Assembly: GCA_024349245.1 (NCBI GenBank)
Contig: JALDNG010000001.1
Coordinates: 6,840,501 to 6,904,500, forward strand
From: Neodontobutis hainanensis
Lineage: Eukaryota > Chordata > Actinopteri > Gobiiformes > Odontobutidae
Reading direction: 5' to 3'
DNA length: 64,000 bases
The notes under the pieces are model-generated. The model did no database searches. It was not told the origin of the DNA and saw only the letters and a program-made list of their open reading frames with translations. Positions within the stretch are counted from its first letter, which is position 1; each line of letters begins with the position of its first letter. This document shows positions 45,757 to 54,881 of the stretch, in pieces. The position numbers and the translations under genes were made by a program.

Positions 45757-46765
45757 CCATCCAGGTCCAATGGACTGGTGTTGTCCACCAGAGAAAACCA
45801 ACGGGGACAATGTGTGGCGTCCCTTGAAGCAAACAGGTCCACTGTTGCTCTGCCAAAAGTCTCCCAGATGCGCTCCACCACCTCTGGGTGCAGCTTCCAT
45901 TCCCCCGGTAACACTTTCTGGCGAGACAGGTAGTCTGCCACTTGGTTCAGCACCCCGGGAACATGGGCTGCTCTCAGGCTGGCAAAATGGACTGTCACCC
46001 ACATCAAGAGCCGTTGAGTCTCTTGTGTAAGTCTCTCCGAGTGTACTCCACCCATGTGGTTCACATGGTAGACCACCGACATGTTGTCGGAACGAATTAG
46101 AACATACCTGCCTCGCAGATTTTTAAGGAAATGGCGTAGGGCCAGATGTACGGCAATTAATTCCAGACCATTTATGTGTTCTGTGTACAGATGTCTGGGC
46201 CACTCTCCCTGGACCATGCAGCCCTGCCACATTGCACCCCACCCTGTGGAAGAGGAGAGAGGTTGTATTTACGGATGGTAAATACAACCTCTCTCCGCAC
46301 TGGCAGAGAGCCCAAGGGAACGCCTTGTGTAATCCAACCCCTGTCTCTCCACCGAGACAGGAAGTTGAGAACCCGGGGTGACACGTGTACCCTCTTGCAC
46401 CTGTGCACATACTGTGTCGGATCCAAGTGTAGTCCATTCAGCCACCTCTGTATCAGGCGCAATGAGAGCAGCCCTAGAGGTACCACACTGGAAGTGGCTG
46501 TCAACATGCCCAGAAGGCGAAGATATAAGACAAACGGCAGTGCCCTGCCACCCCGAAAAGCGGAAAGCATTGTTACAATGCTGTTGACCTGCTGGGTAGA
46601 GGGACAAGCTTTCATAGTGATTGTGTTTAGACTCACCCTAAGAAAGACTGTACGCTGTGCAGGAACCAACTTGCTCTTTTCGCAGTTCACTCTCAGGCCC
46701 AAGTGCTCTATATGCTTGAGAACAGTCATTGTGTCTTGAATGACCTCTTTGCGGGTTAGTTGCAC
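45757..46765 (-). pseudogene. DIRS pol: end of RT and RNase H, broken
   Basis: Two frames (46172-46765 and 45687-46232) hold the RT connection (LRVNCEKSKLVPAQR) and RNase H. The latter keeps NGLELIAV, RSDNMSVV and VADYLSRQ, the counterparts of the Glu, Asp and final Asp blocks. The first catalytic block, expected right after VVFT, is gone. In its place is a perfect 18-bp inverted repeat with a 7-base loop (46254-46296), where the frame also shifts. After SPLDLDG the sequence runs into the provirus LTR, so the last codons of that frame are LTR-derived. Confidence 0.85.
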
Positions 46766-48104
46766 ATATCAGCCAGTCGTCGAGGTATGGAAGGATCTTG
46801 ATACCTCGCCTGCAGAGGAGACAGTGCTGATGCAACGACTGTGTAAATACCATGGGAGACAGGGACAACCCGAAAGGAAGGACCCGGAACTGAAAGTGAT
46901 TCCCTTGAAAAGCAAATCGCAGGAATCTCCAGTGGTGTTCTGCAATCGGGATGTGAAAGTACGCGTCCTTCAGGTTGATTGTAGTAAACCATTTCCCCTG
47001 GGAGAGCGCCTTTAGCATTTCTCCAGTGCGTAACATGCAGAATGGTATTGTCCGTAAAAACACATTCAGACCTCGTAGGTCGAGGACAGGACGTAGGTCG
47101 CCTGTCTTTTTCGGCACTAGAAAATATCTTGAATAAAACCCCCCCGGATCCAGCCGGGGGTCTACAGGAACTATCGCCCCCTTGGCCAGCAGGGTGGAAA
47201 TCTCCTTGTTGAGCGTATTGTCTCTTGCCAGGTCTCGGATGACAGTCATCCTGACCTGGCCAGAAACTGGGGGCCGGCGTCGGAATTGTAGTCGATATCC
47301 CCTCGACAAGGTGGTCAGCACCCAAATGTCGGGGCTGTGAGAGGCCCAGTAAGAGAGCTGCTCCAGGGTAAAACGACCGACCGCCGGCTCGCCAATCTCA
47401 CTTCTGCCCCCCTTGGCCTTTTGAGGGCCTGGGGGGTTGACGACCAGGTTGTGTAGGCCGAGGAAAACGCGGGGCCCTAAACCTGGAATTTGGCCAGATC
47501 TTGTATTTGGTCTCCAGGGCACCGCAAAAGAGCCTGGATTGGCAAAAACAGGCCGGAAGGATCTAGCAGGGGGGCCGTCCACAGGTTGAGCCATTGTTCG
47601 TCTGTGAAGGCCAGCTAGCTGTTGTCGCGTCTCAGAAGCCTGGGCCATGCAGTGTAGGGCCTCAATCGCGGCTGCACCAAAGAGCTCCCCTGGGGCCACC
47701 GGTAAGCCCAGTTGGGTCCTTCTGCAGGTCTCCGTTAGTGGTGATTGTGCCAGCCAGACCTGCCGGCGAGCCTGCGTCAATAGCGACATCATACGCCCAA
47801 GCTCTCTAGACATGAAAGCGAAGGTCTGCAGAGAAGTATCCATTAATGTTTGGGTCGGTATATCAACCCCCATGGCCTCCAGTGAATACGCCAGGCCAAG
47901 CATTAAATGGGACAGGAATTCCCCATCCGTCCCATACGCCTCCGCATTATAGGCTTTACACAGTAAGTCATTCATGACCCGACACTGCGGTTGTGGGCAC
48001 CTAGCATTTGGCCATATTGCTTCGTCCGGGGCCACAATTAGAGAGGCTACCACTGGCTCCACCGACGGCATATGACCCAGACCAAATCTGGGAGCATCCT
48101 GCAT
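46766..48104 (-). pseudogene. DIRS pol: reverse transcriptase
   Basis: The frame 46638-48104 starts in the gag/linker part and continues into RT: PVLDLRGLNVF, the Asp of WFTTINLKDAYFHI, FQFRVLPFGLSLSP, and YLDDWLI, the DIRS form of the RT active site. A frame change near 46755 leads into the next pol segment. The copy cannot make a full-length protein as assembled. Confidence 0.88.
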
Positions 48105-48965
48105 TAAAGCGGCGCTCTAGCATCGGAAGTAGGCCGTAAAATGCCTTAACGTCCGTCCAGCACACATGGAGTTCTTTAACATACTCAGCAGAGGGGGGCA
48201 CCAGAAAAGAGGTAGCCGCCCCATGTCGTCGGAAAAATGCGCTGGATGCCGCTGGTCGTGGTGGTGGTTCATCCAGCTGTAGTCTAGCGAGGGCTATCCT
48301 AATGGCTGAGGCGGCCAAGTTGTCCGTGCCTCCAGAGTACCTGTAGAGGCATGGGACCCGGCTTCAGACACTTCAGGGCTCGTCTTTTTAGTCTCCTGAA
48401 AGAACGAGTCTGAAGCTGCCAACGAAATGGCATCATCCTCACAGAGAGATGCTATCTCATGCACATGTGCAGGCGTCTCGAGGCTTTCTCCAGCCTGAAA
48501 GGACTGGAGTATGGCTTTCATTTCGGCCAGCTCTGAAGAAAGGCTGTCCACCTTCTTGGACAGTTCTCCCTTTGAGCGTTTCTTCGGAATAGGAGGCGCA
48601 GCCCCACCAGATGGGCGCTTCCGCCTTGTGCCCTGTCCAGCTGGTAACTGAGCAGGCTGTAATTCTGTTGAATAAGCAAAAGGCTGTTCAACATCCGTCA
48701 ACCTAGCCACCCGTACAGACCGAGGCATAATGCTGCAGTTTGTACACGCATCATCTGTGAGTCCCTCCCTGAGATGACCAACTCCCAAGCAGGAGGGGCA
48801 GAAATCGTGGCCATCATCAGACTGGAGGGGGGCTAAACACGCCCTACAGCATAGCAACTCCAGCATGACAGTCAACACTACTAGCCTTATCCAAGGGAGA
48901 TCAGGTCGAGCAAGAACCGCCACTAGTGACCCCAGTACAGTACACTTACCGCTGCGAATCACCAT
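48001..48965 (-). pseudogene. DIRS gag-like ORF (frameshifted)
   Basis: Two frames (48294-48965 and 48001-48318) make up the first ORF. It has a Cys-rich stretch near residues 39-80 (LCCRAC, FCPSC, CTNC), a basic segment (RRKRPSGGAAPPIPKKRSK) and then LAASAIRIALARLQLDEPP and the conserved helical part that in DIRS elements precedes RT. Frame changes lie near 48300 and 48100. Structural protein by position; no enzymatic motif. Confidence 0.7.
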
Positions 48966-49079
48966 GAGCTGAAAACGCCACTAGTGATTCCACCGCGGGA
49001 TCCTATTGGAACCGGGCTCTTTTTTAAATTTTTTTTACACTTGTTCCAAATTGTGCAATTCAAATCAAACTTTACTTAA

Positions 49080-49320
49080 GCCGAACACAGCCGCAAGTTA
49101 ACAGTGTACAGCTTAGCCGACCACGGAAAGCTAACCAATAGTATTTAGCTCAGCCGAACACGGCAGCTATTTTCAAAATATATATATATAGCTTAGCCGA
49201 AAACACGGAAAGCAAACCATTTGTATTTAGCTCAGCCGAACACGGCGGTAATTCACAAAATATAAATATTGCTTAGCCGAAACACGGAAAGCAAACCAAA
49301 TGTATTTATGCAAAAATTAT
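49080..49320. repeat. tandem repeat in the DIRS 5' region
   Basis: Roughly three units of 75-80 bp, each with TTAGCCGA, ACACGGAAAGC, AACCA, GTATTTAGCTCAGCCGAACACGG and an AT-rich spacer. They lie upstream of the DIRS gag-like ORF on the - strand and probably belong to its untranslated leader or promoter. Confidence 0.75.
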
Positions 49321-49751
49321 ATATCTTAGTTGAACAGTGAAAGTGGACTTAACATCTGTTGCACACCAAACTTAGCTTACCAGCGTCCGTGATGCACAAC
49401 AAAGTCCAGCTCGTGTAGCCTCTGGAGGGCGAGTCACTCTTGTTGCTCTGATTGCAGTTAAAAAAACTCACATTTTTCCGAGCATGAACCAATCAAAGCA
49501 CTCCACGCTAACTGGATCCACAACAGAAAGACGGCAATCAATAAATACACTCAAAAACCAAATTGTGTGCAATTATTTTCTTACTGTAAATGTGCAAATT
49601 ACTGTTTTAAAGTGCAAACATTCTAAAGTGCTAGAGTATAGTGTTAAAGTGTTTTCCCAGGTAACAAACTGAACAGGAGGAGGACAAACGCTAATATTTC
49701 TGTGTTTTTTTTTCCTCTCTAGGCCTCTGTAGACCTCTGTGGGAGACGCTG

Positions 49752-52700
49752 ATGTGTGATAAACGACAGAGAGCCAGAGTCCAGGGCTCGTGGGCTCCAC
49801 AGAGACCCAGGCCTCACACAACAACAGGTTTATACTGAGACCACACTTATACTCTCAGATATATACAGTATGTCATACAGTTATTACACACAAGCTGTCT
49901 GTTCCATAAAACTTATCTCTGACTGGCCCAGGTCGAAGTCGAGGTCCAGGCCCAGGTCCAGGTCCAGGCCCAGGTCCAGGTCCAGGCCCAGGCCCAGGCC
50001 AGGTGCAGAACCAGCAGAGACCTTCGTGGGGAAGTGGGTCTCTGAAGAAACCGTGTGAAGTGAAGAGCTTCGAGTTTCAGCAGCCCTCAAAGGTTTCATC
50101 TGAGAATAAAAAAAACATAAGTATATTTTTATCAGAAAACAAATTCTAATTTTCAGTTATCTCTTTTCTTTATGTTTCCAGTTGCTCAGAGAGGTTCCTC
50201 CAGAGAGAGTCCTAGAGTGAGTCTGTTTCAAACACATTAAACACAGTTAGACAAGTGCTGTGTTAAAGCTGAGACTTGTGTTTTTATTCCAGTTTGTCTG
50301 GAGATTATGAGATCAGCCGCGGTCCCTCGGGCGTCTCCAGGTCTGTGACTCTTTGACCCTTTGACTAAACAACAATCTCTCACCTGTGATGACCTGCTGA
50401 ATCCAGTAGATGGCAGTACTCACACAGTTTTTTTTCCAACTCACACAGATCTGTTAAACTCTTTTTGTGCAGGTTAAAGTTGATCCATAACTTCCTGTCG
50501 ACAGAGGAAGCTGATTGGATGTTTTCTAAACTCCTCCATGAGCTGCCCTGGTCCCAGAAAACCAACTACAGACAGGGTCGGTCCTGGTTAGACATGATTT
50601 AGTCCTTGTTTAGACTTAGTTTCCTCGTCCCCACACCAATTAAAGCTGATTCTGGTACAAGACTAAAAAACAGGTCTTAGGTTTGGCCTTGAGTCCAACT
50701 CTGCTGCTGTTTGTCAGGTGTCATGTTTGTGAGAACTGCTCTCTGTATTGCCCAGTGAATCTGTGTTAAAGCAGTGACTACACAATCTCCATCATCTCTG
50801 AGCGACACTGTTGTCTTTTCTATGACGCAGTGTTTTTTTTTGAAAACTCAAGGCGTTTACTAAATAATTATCCCTTTCAGTCACAGTAGCACTTAACAGA
50901 CAGAACATGATATACCACACTGACCACTTACACCAGGTCCAGACTCATGAGGTCTATAAGATTGAAACAGCTCTGATCCACAACAAGACACTGCAACAAA
51001 TGAACACTCCATCTTCAGTAACACAGGCCTGTGTAACTAAACTATTGTCAAGTTCATCTGCTGAGACAATGTGATCTGTGTTTTAGTCGATAAGTAGAGG
51101 AGGTTTAACCTGGTGCTGTGGTTGCAGGAGAGGCGTACGAGGAGCCGCGTCTCACCTGTTGGTTTGGAGAACTGCCCTACACCTACTCCCAGTCCACCAT
51201 GAAGCCTAACGAGCAGGTCTGCTTCTGTTAGACTGGGGTCTGCGGTTTAGTCCTGGTTTAGTCCAGGTCTTTTAGTACAGTTTAATTGTAATGTTTCAAT
51301 AATTTCTGGTCTAACTCTGGTCTAACTATGGTCTAAACCTGGTCTAATTCTGGTCTAACTCTGGTCTAATTCTGGTCTAACTCTGGTCTAATTCTGGTCT
51401 AACTCTGGTCTAATTCTGGTCTAACCCTGGTCTAATTCTGTTCTAACCCTGGTCTAACCCTGGTCTAACACTGGTCTAACTCTGGTCTAATTCTGGTCTA
51501 ACTCTGGTCTAATTCTGGTCTAACCCTGGTCTAATTCTGGTCTAACCCTGGTCTAACCCTGGTCTAACACTGGTCTAACTCTGGTCTAATTCTGGTCTAA
51601 TTCTGGTCTAACCCTGGTCTAACCCTGGTCTTGTCTGGTTCTCAGTGGCCCAGCCCATTGCTCTCGCTCCGGTCTTCGCTGCAGGTTCAGGCCGGTCTCA
51701 GTCCTAACTCGGTCTTGTGTAACCTGTATCGTGACGGCCATGACAGTATCGGCTGGCACAGCGATGACGAGGCCTCGCTGGGACCACAGCCCACCATCGC
51801 CTCCGTGAGTCTGGGAGAGACTCGGGTCTTCAGTCTGCGCCAGAAACCTCCTCCGGTAGGGTCTAGGGGGATCTGAGCAGGTTTTAGTTGTTTAGTTTGA
51901 ACAACATTTAGTGAGATATTAAGGGCAACGGAAATTTGACATTTTATTCTTCAAATGTTTGTTTGAAGTTTGGTCCATAACATTTCGTCAGATGTGTTTG
52001 TCCAACACATTTCTCAGATGTGTTTTTTTTCCTTTAGGAGGAGAACGGAGACTTCTCGTACGTGCAGCAGCTCCGAGTGCCTCTGAGCCACGGGACTCTG
52101 CTGATCATGGAGGGAGCCACTCAGGACGAATGGCAGGTAACACATGACACACTTTATTTATTATGACAACATTAATAATACTCCCATAAAGCATTTGGGT
52201 TCGCAACAGAAGACCTCTTATTGAACCCTGAACATGAGCAGAGTGGATTTCTCAAATATCTTGAACAGGTTTTAGATGGGCTTGAACAGGTTTTAGATGG
52301 ATTTGAACAGGTATTATATGGATTTGAACAGGTTTTAGTTGGATTTACAGATGCATAATCCTTCTAAATGGCTTTAATTAAAATAATAAACTCAGATTTA
52401 TCTCTTCTTTCTCCTCGAGCCTGTTTATTTTTGTGGCGACGGTGAAAAGGTCTCAGTATTTGATGTGGAGCTCCAGCTGAGACGGAACAAACAGAGGAAC
52501 ACATCCATCACAGAGCTCTCTGCTGTCGCGCTGGAGCAACACTCGTTGAAGAACACACTCTGAGCAGTGCTTTAAATCTGTCGCTCTAGAGCAACACTCA
52601 TCGAAGAACACACTCTGGGCAGTGCTTTAAACCTGTCGCTCTAGAGCAATACTCGTCGAAGAACACACTCTGAGCAGTGCTTTAAACTTGTCGCCCCTTC

Positions 52701-53070
52701 AACACATTACTGTAGTCCACTCAGATCTGGAAAGGGCTGCTGAGATGATCTGGTGCACTATCAGCAGAAAAATGTTTTTTTTAAAGTGTTTATAATTGTC
52801 TGTTACTCTTTCCCAATAACTTTGCGTTTTAATTAAAGATAATAAAAGTGAAAAAGATTGGGTTACAACAATGTTTAGTCCTGGGTTTTGACTTCTGTGT
52901 TTGGTTGATCCAATGAAAACCCTAACTCTGTCTCTGTGCAGCATCAGGTCGCCAAAGAGTACCACGACCGAGGTCCTCGTATAAACCTGACCTTCAGGAC
53001 CATCCACCCTGAGCCTGAGGGCCACAGAGCGGGGGCCAAACTCAGATTCACAACAACCAAACAGAGCTAA
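49752..53070 (+). CDS. alkbh3: AlkB homolog 3, Fe(II)/2-oxoglutarate DNA/RNA demethylase, 9 coding exons
   Basis: Coding exons are 49752-49827, 49932-50092, 50182-50216, 50293-50340, 50473-50576, 51128-51216, 51646-51855, 52038-52136 and 52942-53070. All are GT-AG with consistent phase, 951 nt, 316 aa. The enzyme oxidatively removes 1-methyladenine and 3-methylcytosine from single-stranded DNA and RNA. Visible features are RQRARVQGSWAP near the N-terminus as in mammals, EPRLTCWFGELPYTYS, iron ligands His209 and Asp211 (GWHSDDE) and His275 (WQHQVAKEYH), and the 2-oxoglutarate-binding Arg287-x5-Arg293 (PRINLTFR). The human protein is 286 aa; most of the extra length is a (Gly-Pro)9 run in exon 2 (about 30-48). 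The exon 2 acceptor is the least certain junction. A 5' UTR part starts at acceptor 49722. Confidence 0.95.
49932..50000. repeat. GGTCCA/GGCCCA hexamer repeat inside alkbh3 coding exon 2
   Basis: Nine GGYCCA units encode Gly-Pro. Each unit contains CAG followed by G, and each such position would keep the reading frame if used as an acceptor. The same hexamer forms the non-coding minisatellite at 11096-11470. Confidence 0.85.
51240..51637. repeat. minisatellite in alkbh3 intron 6
   Basis: Tandem 12-bp units CTCTGGTCTAA, TTCTGGTCTAA and CCCTGGTCTAA, about 30 copies, with a longer period of about 120 bp. It ends directly before the acceptor of exon 7 at 51645, so the polypyrimidine tract is formed from the repeat. 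Confidence 0.9.
52255..52345. repeat. short minisatellite, AACAGGTTTTAGATGGATTTG units
   Basis: Four units of about 24 bp in alkbh3 intron 8. The reverse complement of the same unit occurs at 7550-7645. Confidence 0.8.
52520..52690. repeat. tandem repeat, about 61-bp unit, three copies
   Basis: The unit runs CTGTCGCTCTAGAGCAACAC through GAAGAACACACTCTG to GCAGTGCTTTAAA. It lies in alkbh3 intron 8 and has no coding content. Confidence 0.85.
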
Positions 53071-54337
53071 CACCAACTTCACAGAACTAACACCAACTCC
53101 ACAGGATCCAGTCGACAACCAAACAGCACCAAACCTGGACAAACCTGGTTTACATGGACCTAAACAGGTTTTATTTTGAGTTGAACAGGTTTTGTTTTTT
53201 TTCACTTTAACCTAAAGGTGAAGGTTTATTATAAGAAAAACAACATTTCTAGAAAACTTTTGAATGTTTGGTTTTGAAGAGATGCTTTTGTCCATATTGA
53301 ATTTATTTCCTCAAAAAGTGGGAACTGTTAATAATAAAAACTCTGTTGAGCTCTAAAGCCTGTCACTGTGAGGTTTGTTTCACTAACTATTGCAGCAGTA
53401 AACAGAAGAAGAAGAGTGTTTCTGCTTTATTTCCATCTTTCTGAACTGCAGCAGATATTTTAGGGCCTCAGTCTGTCATGTCTCTGTCCTGCTCCAGGTT
53501 AATGGACACAGACACTAGAGTGGCTTTAATTCACAAACTAAGAGCCCGGAAGACATCAGTAGAACATCTCAGTCTTGTTTTTTCTGTAAAGTTCATCTGT
53601 GTTTCCTCCTGTTAGTGTCTGATAAATGTGCTGTTCCTTATGTAACTCTGATAGAACTCTGCTGTACCTCTGATGGGAAAGGCTGTTCTTGGTCCGTACT
53701 ATAAACCACATTAATCAGCTCCGACTGAGTTTACTGCAGCTGTCAGCGATCTCCCTTTAGAATTCTCTGTAGTGTCCTCTTTAGACTCCTGATGGGGATG
53801 ATGATAGGATAGTAATAGTATAGTAAAGTTAGGCGTCTGTGAGATGTTAAGGCGATGTTAAAGCGGTGCTGGTTGAGTAAGCTCAGTGGCCCTGTCCTTG
53901 ATGGGAGTACAGGGAGTAACAGGAGGATAAGATAAGACCCAGCCACAGGCCAGACTACTAACTGAGAGAAGGGACTTTGGCATAGGAAGGGAGACAAATG
54001 TGTAATTTATATATTTTGGATCTTCGGTAATTTATCCAGATCATAATCAATCAGTTGTGGTTCTTAGCATCAAGTGCGTGTGTCTGTTTTGTGGAGTAAC
54101 TTTGTTGATTCCTATCCATGGTCTGGCCCGTAATACCACGTAGCAGCTCACCGATCTGTTTCTAGATGTTGTCCACTCTTCTCTGGATGTAACCCCTTCA
54201 TATCCGTTAAGCTTAAGCATATGTCAAGTCAGCTCCTCAGACTGTGCGTCTCTTTGATGTAATCCCTTCAGTCTGATACTCCCGTCACAGAAGCACAGTT
54301 TAATTTCAGCAGACAGTCGCTGGGTAGATTTCAAAGT
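53071..54337 (+). other. alkbh3: alkbh3 3' UTR and downstream intergenic DNA
   Basis: After the TAA at 53068-53070 a poly(A) signal AATAAA lies near 53334, giving a 3' UTR of about 0.28 kb. From there to 54337 I see no gene or known repeat. Confidence 0.55.
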
Positions 54338-54881
54338 TCAAAGTTTCTTTATTGTCCCTCTTGGGGAAATTAATTTTGCAGCATCACGCTCCTTAAAAAA
54401 CATTCAACATAGAAATACACATCAACAACCCAAGAGCAGAAATACAATGTGCAAACACGCAGTTATTATTGTGCAAATGATTACAAAGTGCTTGGTGCCA
54501 TTTAAGTGCCTCATAGCTGTTAGTAAAAACATCATGTTTAATCTTTTAGTCCTACAGCCCAAAACTCAGTAGTGCCAGCCAGAGGGCAGCAGCTCAAACT
54601 CCCCTCTGAGGGGATGGTCCTGGGACTGTGCTATAGCACCAGCCTTCCTCTGCACCTGTCTGCTGTAAATGTCCTTCAGCTGAGTCTGACTCCTCCCTGA
54701 AATCTTACTGGCCACTTTAACCAGACGACCCAGTCTGTTTTTGTTGGTCAGTGAGAGGCTTCCAAACCAGGCAGCAATACAGAAGGATAAACCCGATTCA
54801 ATAAAAGCACGATAAAACAGTGTCATCATTTTACTGGAGACATTAAAACTGTTCATCTTCCTCAGGAAGTACAATTGTTGG
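54338..54881 (-). mobile_element. LINE 3' fragment (5'-truncated)
   Basis: The - strand frame 54566-54874 reads as the C-terminal end of a non-LTR reverse transcriptase: YFLRKMNSFNVSSKMMTLFY, then FIESGLSFCIAAWFGSL and LGRLVKVASKISG. A 3' UTR follows to about 54338, ending near the AAGAGGGACAATAAAG motif common at the ends of fish LINEs. The type is close to Rex1/L2-like elements; the clade is not certain. The body is missing, as usual for 5'-truncated LINE copies. Confidence 0.8.

Larger units (their letters stand above)
28151..49450 (-). mobile_element. DIRS-type tyrosine-recombinase retrotransposon, split by a provirus
   Basis: Reading on the - strand from about 49.45 kb down to 28.15 kb, the element carries a gag-like ORF, RT with YLDD, RNase H and a tyrosine recombinase, the order known for DIRS elements. 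There is no DDE integrase and there are no LTRs of its own. The provirus at 29829-45756 interrupts the coding region between RNase H and recombinase. Without it the DIRS copy is about 5.4 kb, a normal size. Its low-coordinate end has paired inverted and direct repeats (28151-28480). The outer limits are approximate because DIRS elements leave no target duplication. Several frameshifts and a hairpin in RNase H indicate an inactive copy. Confidence 0.85.

Noticed and set aside
28151..49450. CRISPR-like or prokaryotic defence system
   Set aside because: The repeats are DIRS ends and minisatellites; introns, LTRs and vertebrate genes make a prokaryotic origin untenable.
52699..53205. 168-codon - strand frame over the last alkbh3 exon
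   Set aside because: Overlaps the conserved final exon on the opposite strand; no known domain.
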